From the NCBI GenBank assembly GCA_943788825.1, contig CALSRT010000007.1, positions 248,001-312,000 of the forward strand: a stretch of DNA of 64,000 nucleotides, given 5' to 3'. Of the stretch, positions 52,375 through 60,688 are shown piece after piece. This DNA is from UBA4582 sp002389265 (GTDB lineage Bacteria > Pseudomonadota > Gammaproteobacteria > Pseudomonadales > Azotimanducaceae). The notes under the pieces were generated by a model. The model saw only the letters and a program-made list of their open reading frames with translations. It searched no databases and was not told the origin of the DNA. The first letter of the stretch is position 1; each line of letters begins with the position of its first letter. The position numbers and the translations under genes were made by a program.

Positions 52375-55125
52375 CTATTGATCGTCTTCCCTTAACGCCA
52401 GCTCAACCAATTGCCCGAGGTTATCGCTGAGTGCCTGCAGATGCTCAGCCGCCTGCTGAAACTCCCCCTTGCCCTGCGCCGACAAATAGCCCTTGAACGA
52501 CTCTGCAGCTTGCAGCACGATAGCAGCTTGGCTTTGAACCCCCACAACGGACCTACCATTCACGGCGACAAGTCCTTCAAGAGCTTTATCAAACGTGGTC
52601 GCATAGCTGAGTTGATCGCCGTACATCACCGCCACCAGTCGTAACTCAGGATATGCGGCAGTTTCTGCCCGCAAATAGATGGGTTCAACATAGAGCAACG
52701 AATTATCTACCGGTATCGCCAATACATTGCCGCGAATCACCTCCGAACCCTGCTGATCCCAAAGGGTTAACTGGCCAGAGAGAAATGGGTCTTGATCAAT
52801 CTTGGTTTCCACCTGCTGAGGACCAAGCATCCGCTTATCCTTGGGGAAATTATAGGCGAGCAAACGTCCGTAATTATCACCATCCGATAAGCCTGCGATC
52901 CAACCAATCAGCACCTGCTTGTTCTTTGGCGTAAAGGGCAATATGACGACAAACTCGGCCCGATCAGAGCCAGGTAGTTCCCACATCACATAATAGGGTT
53001 CCACAGGCACGATCTTCTTATAATGTTTTTCTGTCGCCCTAACCCATAGATCCTCCTGGTTGTAGAACACCTCGGGGTCTGACATATGATATTGGCTATA
53101 GATCAAGCCCTGCACTAGCAAAAAGTCATTGGGATACCGAACATGATCGCGTAATCCCTGAGGCATATCCGCTTTTGGTTTCAACAAACCCGGAAACACC
53201 TTGTGCCAGCTTTGAATAATCGGATCATCGTCTTCAAAAATATAAAAATCCACGCTGCCACTATAAGCGTCCACCACGGCTTTGACGGAATTACGCACAT
53301 AATTCACGCCATCTAGGCTTTGAATGGTCCGTCGACCTTCACCACGGGAATCGAACGCCTGACTGTAAGGGTAATAATCGGAAGTTGTATAGCCGTCAAT
53401 AATCCAAACAAGACGACCCTCATGGGCGACGATATAAGGGTCAGCATCGAAGGTTAAGAAGGGCGCCAGACGCTCAACGCGTTTAGATATTTGCCGATGA
53501 AACAGCACCCGACTTTCGGTGGTAGGATAACTTGAAAACAGCAAAACACTGCCGTCAAACTTCCAACCAAACAATAATTTGCGCCAAAAATTACTCAATC
53601 TTACGCCACCCTCACCCTGATAACGTGTGTAAACATTGTTATCACCGCTTGGGTAGTCAAATTCTGCTTCCTGGGTATTGACGATCACCGGTTCGGTCGT
53701 CAATTCCCCATAGTAAATTTCGGGTCGGGTTACAGCCAACTCCAGGGCACTGGCTACTGGCGGGATATCCTTAACTAACAAATTCGGTAAGCCCTGCTCC
53801 GTAAAATCACTCACGGCCGCAGCGGTGTAACCGTATCCATGGGTGTACTTAATGCGCTTGTTAACGAATGTCTGACTCTGGAGCGGCAGATTGTCCTGAG
53901 CCAATTCTCTGGCCGAAACCATCACCTGCCGATAGCGATCTCCAATCGTATAACGGTCAATATCTACATCAACGAATTCATAATACAGCCGAATTTCTTG
54001 AAACTGGCGATACACCGCATCGAGTGCTCGCCAGTCCCAGAGACGAACTTCTGACAATAGATTTTGGTTATTCTCGATGGTTTTACGATCAAAGGACTTG
54101 GAGGCTGTAAACGCCTTGGCTTCAATTTTATCCAGTCGAAAACCTTGCCGAGTAAAGTCAATATTGTTGGCGATATAAGGCTTTTCAAAGCTGATTTCGT
54201 TGGGCTTGACCACCAACCATTGCACCAGTACCGGCACCACAACCAACACCAGGAGACTGACCAGTGCAATACTCGACCAGACCACCGCCATCGCTGCGAT
54301 TGCCGACCTACGTACTGCCAGCCAGTGGTCCAGCTTCTGACTCATGGACCGCCTAAAGCCACCGAACAAGGGCAACAAACCCACGAGTACATAGCCCAAC
54401 GCGACAATCAATAAAGCCGGGTACAACACATGAACATCAACCCACCCCGGACCTTGTACCACGCCCCAGGCAGAATACAGCAGATGAAACACCCCCAACA
54501 CCATACCGGCACCAAGCACCCAGGCAAAACCTGCGTTGGCCATGGGCAACACCAATCGATGTCCTTGCATCTCCACCACATGACGAAAACGAATGCCGCC
54601 ACCGAACTCCCAGACCAATAGGGCGGCCATCAAAGCCACCGATGCAACAAATAGCAGCAACCAAAAGACACTATCAAGTAGCGGCAGAATGAATAGGTAG
54701 AAGCTGGTATGCAGTTGCAACATGGGTTCGACAGTGTCGGTGGCGACACCATAGATGAACAACTGGAGCAGCAGGTAGTGCTGCAACCCCCAGACAACCC
54801 CTGCCAGCACACCAATGCCGGCCACTAGCCGACGTAAGTGAGTGCCCGCATACAAGGCCAGAATAAAACCCATGCCGCCAGCCAATAGGCCGCCACCCAA
54901 CACAGCAGAGACTTGGGCCAGCAATAGCCGCCAGAAACGGGATTCATATCCCTGACTGACAAACCAGAGCCACTCACCCCAGATATCCATCAGAACGAAC
55001 AACCCAGCCGTCATCAGTAACAGGAGTACACCAACGCTCTGGCGCAGGGTGCTATCCCGGTCAATCCCTGACTGGAGAAGTTTAGCACCGAAGAAAATCA
55101 GGATAACCAACGCGAGTATATACAT
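52375..55125 (-). CDS. UPF0182 family large membrane protein
   Basis: A 916-residue protein with seven or so N-terminal membrane helices (from the first residues to about 310), then a large extracytoplasmic portion. This has family segments FEKPYIANNIDFTRQGFRL, EIRLYYEFVDVDIDRY, MVSARELAQDNLPLQSQTFVNKRIKYTHGYG, and TQEAEFDYPSGDNNVYTRYQGEGGVRLSNFWRK, plus LVQGLIYSQYHMSDPEVFYNQEDLW. The function is unknown. UPF0182 is common in actinobacteria and cyanobacteria and patchier in proteobacteria. The family's acidic C-terminal tail is short here (LREDDQ). Confidence 0.92.
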   Translation of the reverse strand: MYILALVILIFFGAKLLQSGIDRDSTLRQSVGVLLLLMTAGLFVLMDIWGEWLWFVSQGYESRFWRLLLAQVSAVLGGGLLAGGMGFILALYAGTHLRRLVAGIGVLAGVVWGLQHYLLLQLFIYGVATDTVEPMLQLHTSFYLFILPLLDSVFWLLLFVASVALMAALLVWEFGGGIRFRHVVEMQGHRLVLPMANAGFAWVLGAGMVLGVFHLLYSAWGVVQGPGWVDVHVLYPALLIVALGYVLVGLLPLFGGFRRSMSQKLDHWLAVRRSAIAAMAVVWSSIALVSLLVLVVVPVLVQWLVVKPNEISFEKPYIANNIDFTRQGFRLDKIEAKAFTASKSFDRKTIENNQNLLSEVRLWDWRALDAVYRQFQEIRLYYEFVDVDIDRYTIGDRYRQVMVSARELAQDNLPLQSQTFVNKRIKYTHGYGYTAAAVSDFTEQGLPNLLVKDIPPVASALELAVTRPEIYYGELTTEPVIVNTQEAEFDYPSGDNNVYTRYQGEGGVRLSNFWRKLLFGWKFDGSVLLFSSYPTTESRVLFHRQISKRVERLAPFLTFDADPYIVAHEGRLVWIIDGYTTSDYYPYSQAFDSRGEGRRTIQSLDGVNYVRNSVKAVVDAYSGSVDFYIFEDDDPIIQSWHKVFPGLLKPKADMPQGLRDHVRYPNDFLLVQGLIYSQYHMSDPEVFYNQEDLWVRATEKHYKKIVPVEPYYVMWELPGSDRAEFVVILPFTPKNKQVLIGWIAGLSDGDNYGRLLAYNFPKDKRMLGPQQVETKIDQDPFLSGQLTLWDQQGSEVIRGNVLAIPVDNSLLYVEPIYLRAETAAYPELRLVAVMYGDQLSYATTFDKALEGLVAVNGRSVVGVQSQAAIVLQAAESFKGYLSAQGKGEFQQAAEHLQALSDNLGQLVELALREDDQ

Positions 55126-55335
55126 TCCAAACTTTTAACATACTCAGCTACCGCGCTCTTGACCTGCCTCAAACGAGCTGCAAACTCTCAACTAATTCGT
55201 CTCGTCAGCAGCGCACACCAACGTTTAGCTGGGGCTCATGCATTCTTCCACTAAGGTTTTTAACTAACGGCGACAGAGCACTCCCACTCTATAGTCTTTG
55301 GCATCCTCAGGCACGGTCATCGCCAAGATGCCAGC

Positions 55336-55381
55336 CGCAGTGAATTCAATCACAGGGAATTCAATCGCAGTGGAATTCAAC
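55336..55381. repeat. 15/16-bp tandem repeat, three copies
   Basis: CGCAGTGAATTCAAT, CACAGGGAATTCAAT and CGCAGTGGAATTCAAC are adjacent. Each copy contains an EcoRI-type GAATTC palindrome. Confidence 0.85.
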
Positions 55382-55513
55382 CGTGGTAAGGGGCTTGCCA
55401 TAGACCCCGCCCCTGAATCAAAAATTGATCTGCGGGTAATAAACGGCGAGAATAGCAACCTTCAGACATTGAGCTCGGTGAAAAATTAACCCAGTTTGCA
55501 TCGTCCCTTTACT

Positions 55514-55573
55514 TAGACGACGCTTACCTAGACGACGCCTACCTAGACGACGCCTACCTAGACGACGCCTAAC
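55514..55573. repeat. 15-bp tandem repeat, four copies
   Basis: Units of TAGACGACGCCTACC start at 55514, 55529, 55544 and 55559; the first and last differ by one or two bases. Each copy carries a TAG on the plus strand. Confidence 0.95.
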
Positions 55574-55695
55574 TGACAGCCACCAGCATAACTGGTTAAC
55601 AATAACTGGCGCTCGGGTCCTCGAGCATACAGCAGGCGTGGCGGCGAACATCAAGCAGGGTGCGTTTCAGTAACTCTGTAGACAGCACTGACAAC

Positions 55696-55755
55696 GAATT
55701 GGGCAACGTATTGAGCAATAAATTGAGCAATGAATTGAGCAACGAGTTGATTAAA
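55696..55755. repeat. 12-bp tandem repeat, about five copies
   Basis: Units of GAATTGAGCAAC-like sequence start at 55696, 55708, 55720, 55732 and 55744; the last has diverged. The period is a multiple of three and the plus-strand frame through it is open, but there is no start codon. Confidence 0.9.
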
Positions 55756-55832
55756 GGGATGCGCGAAGTACAGAGGCTGTATCAATTTTCGAGCACCGCC
55801 AACTCAATCTAATGGATTCAATCAGGTTTAAA

Positions 55833-56294
55833 ATGACTGAACGAAACAACCAAGAACAGCCTCGCCAAGAGCCACAAAGATCTATTTTTCAGCCACAACG
55901 GCGGGCTGATCTAGAGCTCGTGGGATACCTGCATCGCTGGTGCGTCAAGCCACGGAGCAAGGGTGAAAACCAGTACCTGCATCATATTTTGGCACCGGAT
56001 TATCCCGTCCTGCATGACCATCCTTGGCACTTCAAATCGATCATTCTCAGTGGCGGCTACACGGAAATGACCCCCAGCGGCCCTATCACCCACGTTGCTG
56101 GCGATGTCTATACCCGGCAGGCCACCGACCTGCACTATATTGCCGAAGTCACGGCCAACACCTGGTCGATGGTGTTTACCGGGCCGACTATCCGAGACTG
56201 GGGATTCCTGCATCAGGATCTATGGATTTCGCACGCCGACTTCACCGAACGTCGAGTCGAGAGTATTACGCGCAACGGCTATGACGAGGCCTAA
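55833..56294 (+). CDS. Small cupin-like protein
   Basis: A 153-residue protein. The segment YPVLHDHPWHFKSIILSGGY has the H-x-H-P pattern and the glycine-rich strand of cupin folds, and AGDVYTRQATDLHYI and TGPTIRDWGF follow as the second half. Similar cupin-like proteins occur in phages and bacteria with unknown roles. The ATG at 55833 is preferred for its nearby AGG; one at 55812 has no ribosome site. The last four bases overlap the convergent MDR gene. Confidence 0.7.
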   Translation: MTERNNQEQPRQEPQRSIFQPQRRADLELVGYLHRWCVKPRSKGENQYLHHILAPDYPVLHDHPWHFKSIILSGGYTEMTPSGPITHVAGDVYTRQATDLHYIAEVTANTWSMVFTGPTIRDWGFLHQDLWISHADFTERRVESITRNGYDEA

Positions 56295-57328
56295 CTAATC
56301 GGCGCGTCGGCAATCTTCAACAGTTGCTTGCCAACATTTTTACCCTCAAACAGGCGCATAAATGTTTTCGGCGTATTTTCGATGCCGTGCTGAATATCTT
56401 CGGCATGCTTGAGCTCACCGGATGCAATCCAACCTGACAAATCCGCAATCGCCCGACCCGCCTGAGCCAGGTAATCGATAACAATAAAACCCTGCATAGT
56501 GCAGCGCCGAATAACCAGTTGCATGTAGTTTCTTGGCCCCGCCGGCAACTCGGCTTCGTTGTATGCAGATATGCCGCCACATAACACGATGCGACCATTT
56601 TGCGCCATGTTGAGCAACGCACTATCCAGAATCTCACCGCCGACATTATCAAAAAACACATTGATGCCCGCCGGACACTCCTCGCGCAGACGCTGTTGAA
56701 CATCTTCATGCTTGTAATCTATCGCAACATCAAAGCCCAGCTCATTCACCAGCCAGTCGCATTTCTGCTGACCACCGGCGATACCCACGACTTTGCTTGC
56801 ACCCTTAATTCGAGCAATCTGCCCGGCGACGGAACCTGTCGCACCGGCTGCGCCTGAGACCACCACCACATCACCCGCCTGGGGCTTGCCAATATCGAGC
56901 ATCCCGAAATAAGCCGTCAGGCCCGTTGCACCCAGGACACTGAGCAACAAGATCGGTGGTACCCCCGCCGGAATTTTGCTCACCGCACCCATCATGCCTG
57001 GCTGACCGTCGTTTATCGCATATTCCTGCCAGCCCAGGGTGCCGGAAACATAGTCGCCAACGGCATAATCCGGGTGCTGTGACTCGATCACCTGCCCCAC
57101 TGTCGCAGAGCGCATGACCTCGCCAATTTGTACCGGTGGGACATAACTTTCTTCCGGGTTGATCCAGCCACGCATGGCGGGTTCAAACGCCAAATAGAGG
57201 TTACGAATCAAAAATTCACCCGCCTGTATTTCCCGCACGGGGGTTCTGACGTATTCGAAGTCACTTTCCTTGACCATGCCTTGCGGCCGTGAGGCCAGCA
57301 ACCATTGGCCATTCATTCTATTCGACAT
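56291..57328 (-). CDS. NADPH-dependent 2-alkenal/enone reductase-like MDR protein
   Basis: A 345-residue zinc-free MDR enzyme of the leukotriene-B4-dehydrogenase/CurA type. The N-terminus has the family's ASRPQGMVKESDFEYV, LAFEPAMRGWINPEESYVPP and VGDYVSGTLGWQEYAI. The Rossmann part has VVVSGAAGATGSVAGQIARI and DVAIDYKHEDVQQRLREECP, then VFFDNVGGEILD. It reduces alpha,beta-unsaturated carbonyls. AGGAGA lies before the ATG at 57328 and fixes the start. Confidence 0.93.
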   Translation of the reverse strand: MSNRMNGQWLLASRPQGMVKESDFEYVRTPVREIQAGEFLIRNLYLAFEPAMRGWINPEESYVPPVQIGEVMRSATVGQVIESQHPDYAVGDYVSGTLGWQEYAINDGQPGMMGAVSKIPAGVPPILLLSVLGATGLTAYFGMLDIGKPQAGDVVVVSGAAGATGSVAGQIARIKGASKVVGIAGGQQKCDWLVNELGFDVAIDYKHEDVQQRLREECPAGINVFFDNVGGEILDSALLNMAQNGRIVLCGGISAYNEAELPAGPRNYMQLVIRRCTMQGFIVIDYLAQAGRAIADLSGWIASGELKHAEDIQHGIENTPKTFMRLFEGKNVGKQLLKIADAPIS

Positions 57329-57378
57329 TCAAGTTCTCCTGGTTTATTTGCGCCTCACATTGAATTCAGCCGACGAGC

Positions 57379-58428
57379 TCAGGCCGAGTCATCAACCCCC
57401 GCAATGGGCTGATAGTAATGATAGCCAGCTCGAGCGGCGACTCGCTGCTGCCAGTTACTGCGGGCCTGGTCTTCACCCTCAAAGATCCAGTTTTGCCGAT
57501 GGTAGTTCCAGCTGGCTGGATTCAGCCTGCCGGCCTCATCCATATACTGAGTCGCCTTGGCTCTTTGACCGCGCTGCTGGAAATAAACCCCCAGTTTAAA
57601 GTTCGCCTCGGCAAGCCCTTCATCTTGGGTCGGCACACGCAAATGCTGCTGCGCTAAGGGGTCTTTGACATAGGGGCTGTCTGCCCCCTTTTCCATCCAA
57701 TCACGCACTAGCGTGACATAGTCGTCTCGACCGAAGGAAATACCGGGCATTTCATGCTTCTCAGCATAACTGCCTTCATCAATTCGAACAATCTGCTGCT
57801 GCTCGTCAATCCAGACCGTCGAGGGTACATTCACCAGATTATACAAGGAGCTGATGGTATGGGATTCGTCGATCAGTTGCACATAGGTACTATTGGCCGC
57901 GTCAATAAACTGCCCGGCGGCGGCTTCACCGCCCGTATCCTCAGCGACACCGATGACCACAAGGCCCTGACCTGCAAATTCTTCATAAATTGTCTGCCAA
58001 CCTGACAGATCAAAGCGGCATCCTCACCAAGAGGCCCAGGTCATTAATATAACTTTTTTATCGGCATACAGGGACAGGCTGACGGGCTGACCTGCTCGAT
58101 CCACCAGATCGAAATCCGGCGCCTGACCTTGCGCAAAGCGCTGTCGAACAGCAGCAATGGGACCCAAACTGATCACGTCTTCATCCTGCACCAGCCCTTG
58201 CTCCAGCTTTGCCGCAACGGCCTGCAGATTCACTTCGCCGTCGGTATGAATGGCTTTGCCTTGTGCCGGCAGCAGCGGGATGCAGGCGTCACCATAACAG
58301 GCGCCTTCTGGCTTAAACTCAAATCCTGTCAGCGCCGCCAACTCCGCCGCCGGGATCCAGGTGGCATTCCCAACTTCTCGACTCGTGACCTGGCGAATCT
58401 GGTCGTTGTATAGCAAGGTGACACTCAT
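57379..58428 (-). CDS. Thioredoxin-fold selenoprotein (redoxin, Trp-Sec-Gly-Cys motif)
   Basis: This gene looks like two ORFs (58428-58024 and 57960-57379), but the frame is continuous with a single in-frame TGA at 58026-58024. Residues 1-100 form an N-terminal domain with KPEGACYGDACIPL. The redoxin domain starts at APDFDLVDRAGQPVSLSLY and reads VILMTWASW, TGA, then GCRFDLSGWQTIYEEF and VVIGVAEDTGG, NVPSTVWID. The stop is exactly where thioredoxin/TlpA-like proteins have the first active-site Cys, giving W134-U135-G136-C137. The reading as selenocysteine gives a normal 349-residue protein; a stop would remove the active site and leave 57960-57379 without ATG. The C-terminus has TPR-like helices (AEANFKLGVYFQQRGQ). 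A matching hairpin follows at 57990-58013. Nonsense mutation is the alternative. Confidence 0.85.
57990..58013 (-). promoter_or_regulatory. Candidate bacterial SECIS element
   Basis: On the mRNA, starting 10 bases after the UGA, UUG, a bulged A and UCUGUC pair with GGCAGA and CAA to give a nine-pair stem (one U-G wobble). The five-base apical loop AGGUU begins 21 bases after the UGA and has G at positions 2 and 3. The distance, stem and loop G match the known bacterial SECIS model for SelB recruitment. The sequence is also coding. Confidence 0.75.
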
Positions 58429-58455
58429 CTTCTCTCTCCTACCTGGAATCCTGTT

Positions 58456-59406
58456 TTACGATGCGAGTGTTTTACCCAATGCGGCAGCATCCTGCGCGTA
58501 ATTCGCGTAAGAGTCTTTCAACGTCGCCGAATTCAGCAGACACTCGGCAACCAGTTCATTGGTGTCGTTGTCGTACACCGATGTCATGATCCAGTTAGAC
58601 TCAACCCGGCGACTCTCGCTCAAACAGACGATCTCACGTTCCAGTCGATAAGACTGATTCACGAACAGCGGCCCCTTGATCATCTTGATCTCCTGATCGG
58701 CAAACAATCCAACGGCAGGACCCTTCATACGAAACCCAGCTTCACGTGAAGTGTACTGAGTCAGTACGCTGAGCATTTCCAATGGGATGATCGCTCTGCC
58801 CCAGGGTGAGCTGGCGCCGTGTTCGGCCGTGTACCAGGGTGATGGTTCCGTAATTTTGGCCAACTTTTCGTTCAGCGAGAACGGATAAAGGTCGCCCATA
58901 TTCTGATCGAAATCCATCATGGCAGATTCTGCTACCAGCCCCTTCTGCCCCACACGTAGCTCGGACAGAATCACCAACTGCTCTGCCGGGCGCAGCTTTG
59001 CACGGCGCAAGTCCAGCTCAGAGGCTGGATGATCGGGGCCGATACTGGCAGTGCCTGTCAGCACCGGCGTGCCATCGCGCTTTTCTGCCCAGATGCGGGT
59101 AATCTTTGCCCCCGCCGCTGGTCGCGCGGCGAAGGCCCGGACCTCTTCGCCTTCAATGACCATATTCAAGTAATGAGAACTGATGCAACCTGACTCAAAC
59201 CAGGCATCGCCAAATATCTCAGCTAACAGCGGCACAAATTGACTGAAGTGGGTTGGACCTTCGATCGGCGCGCCCGTAAAGCCAAGGTCAGCTGCCATCT
59301 TGTCGTCATGAATAGACACATGCCCATCGTATGTCTGGTTATCCAGCATCTGTCGAGGGTGACGAAACTCGCCACAAATAATTAAGTCGGTATCAAACGC
59401 AGGCAT
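58456..59406 (-). CDS. MaoC-like/double hot-dog domain protein
   Basis: A 316-residue protein. YDGHVSIHDDKMAADLGFTGAPIEGPTHFSQF near residues 26-58 fits a MaoC-like N-terminal hot-dog, where a Gly-rich turn precedes the catalytic helix. The second half (GRAIIPLEMLSVLTQYTSREAGF, VGLFADQEIKMIKGPLFVNQSYRLE) is the second hot-dog. Such proteins bind acyl-CoA or hydroxyacyl derivatives; the classical hydratase Asp/His pair is not clearly visible. The ATG at 59406 follows GGAGG by five bases, which excludes the longer frame to 59463. Confidence 0.75.
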   Translation of the reverse strand: MPAFDTDLIICGEFRHPRQMLDNQTYDGHVSIHDDKMAADLGFTGAPIEGPTHFSQFVPLLAEIFGDAWFESGCISSHYLNMVIEGEEVRAFAARPAAGAKITRIWAEKRDGTPVLTGTASIGPDHPASELDLRRAKLRPAEQLVILSELRVGQKGLVAESAMMDFDQNMGDLYPFSLNEKLAKITEPSPWYTAEHGASSPWGRAIIPLEMLSVLTQYTSREAGFRMKGPAVGLFADQEIKMIKGPLFVNQSYRLEREIVCLSESRRVESNWIMTSVYDNDTNELVAECLLNSATLKDSYANYAQDAAALGKTLAS

Positions 59407-59499
59407 CGGTGCCTCCAGGATAAAATGATCAGACTGCTGATCAAGCGACTCATCGAGCCGCACATCAGACTGCTTAAAGAAAAGCGCTGGCAGCGCGGC

Positions 59500-60102
59500 C
59501 TAGTTGAAGCTCTCACGCGCAGAGACCTTTTCGTGCCAGGTAATGACTGCCGGCGCCTGGAATAAATCCTGGCCAACCGCTTTAGCGAATGTCAGGGTCA
59601 GTGCCAGCGTAATATCAGCGATTGAAAATTGATCGCCGGCCAAATATTCCGTCTGCTCAAGTTGTGTCTCAAACATGGGCATCGCATTCCGGGCAACCTC
59701 GGCGCTGATCTCGCCCCATTCTTTCGAAATTTTCTCCCGATCTTTGAAGACCCCAGTAAGATTTCGAAACGCCTGAGCCACGGGAATCATTAAGCTGATT
59801 TCGGCACGCCGGTTCCACATCTCGATGATTGCCTGCTCCTCGCCTGACTGACCAAACAAGTTCGGCTGCGGCACTAACGACTCCAGGTATCGGGAAATCG
59901 CAACAGTTTCAGCAATGAATGTGCCAGCATCGGTCTCAAGCACCGGCACTCGAGCAACGGGATTCTTCGCCTTGAACTCGACGCCAAGATTTTCGCCACC
60001 GCGCAGATCGATCTCGGTGGTGGGTATCTCGATACCCTTTTCTTTCATCACGACCGCCACTCGACGCCCGTTGGGGGACGCGCTCATTGTGTACAAATGC
60101 AT
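59500..60102 (-). CDS. Glutathione S-transferase family protein
   Basis: A 200-residue GST. The N-terminal thioredoxin-like domain has YTMSASPNGRRVAVVMKEKGI and the cis-Pro/glutathione site NPVARVPVLETDAGTFIAETVAISRYLE. The C-terminal helical domain contains EYLAGDQFSIADITLALTL with the N-capping Asp. It would conjugate or reduce electrophiles with glutathione. AGAGGTGAG lies four bases before the ATG at 60102. Its stop is 93 bases before the hot-dog gene start. Confidence 0.92.
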   Translation of the reverse strand: MHLYTMSASPNGRRVAVVMKEKGIEIPTTEIDLRGGENLGVEFKAKNPVARVPVLETDAGTFIAETVAISRYLESLVPQPNLFGQSGEEQAIIEMWNRRAEISLMIPVAQAFRNLTGVFKDREKISKEWGEISAEVARNAMPMFETQLEQTEYLAGDQFSIADITLALTLTFAKAVGQDLFQAPAVITWHEKVSARESFN

Positions 60103-60152
60103 AGGACTCACCTCTTTCAAATCAATCAATAAATTCAGGTGACTCGGCCCTG

Positions 60153-60602
60153 TTACGCGCCAGACTCACCAGATAAACGCCGTAATTCGAATACCACAAT
60201 ACCATCGGGCGGCGAGTTATACTGCCGAAAATGCAGGATCTTTGCTCGCTGACCAGGTTCGACAACGGGCACCGCCTCAAGGGCATACAGTGATTGATCA
60301 AGACGCACGGTAATCAACGGCTGCTCCTGCCAGATCAACGCCCAGCTAGTACCCGGCCACCAAGGTGCAGTCACCCATCGATGGGACTGAACATAGAGTT
60401 TATCTTCGAACAAAAAACACGCCAATTGAATCGAATGTGGCTTCGCGGGACGTGACTGAACCTCGCAGATCTTGGTGTCACCCATCACGTCATGCCAACT
60501 CTCGGGTGTGGCGCTGCGGGTGCCCGCCAACAAACCACCGGGTACGGGTCCACAAGCCCCCAGCAGCAGGACCGTTAGTATCATCATCACTCGACACTGC
60601 AT
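60153..60602 (-). CDS. Hypothetical lipoprotein
   Basis: A 149-residue protein with a lipoprotein signal: hydrophobic MMILTVLLLGAC with lipobox L-G-A-C17. The mature part has hydrophobic strands (YVQSHRWVTAPWWPG, ALIWQEQPLITVRL, IVVFELRRL), suggesting a small beta-rich domain on a membrane. No family recognised. The start at 60602 was chosen because it places the signal at the N-terminus and AGGAG is nine bases upstream; the longer frame to 60653 has a non-signal extension. Confidence 0.65.
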   Translation of the reverse strand: MQCRVMMILTVLLLGACGPVPGGLLAGTRSATPESWHDVMGDTKICEVQSRPAKPHSIQLACFLFEDKLYVQSHRWVTAPWWPGTSWALIWQEQPLITVRLDQSLYALEAVPVVEPGQRAKILHFRQYNSPPDGIVVFELRRLSGESGA

Positions 60603-60688
60603 CACTTCGTACTCCTCGAAAAAGCGGACTCTGTGTCCCAGCAATTGCGACACCTGCCCAGATTTAAGCCTTGCACAGGTTCCTGGAT

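Larger units (their letters stand above)
55126..55832. other. Non-coding region rich in tandem repeats
   Basis: About 700 bases between the divergent UPF0182 and cupin-like genes. It holds three separate short tandem arrays (55336-55381, 55514-55573, 55696-55755). Short ORFs here exist only because of the repeats and lack starts or family-like content. Confidence 0.6.

Noticed and set aside
55514..55573. The tandem arrays as a CRISPR array
   Set aside because: Units are adjacent with no spacers and far too short; no cas genes are present.
55602..55806. Open plus-strand frame through the 12-base repeat
   Set aside because: It is open only because the period is a multiple of three; no ATG, and the translation is mostly repeat.
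57379..57960. A separate gene starting at a GTG inside the redoxin domain
   Set aside because: It has no ribosome site and starts in mid-strand of the fold. The frame joins the upstream ORF through one UGA, so one selenoprotein gene explains both.
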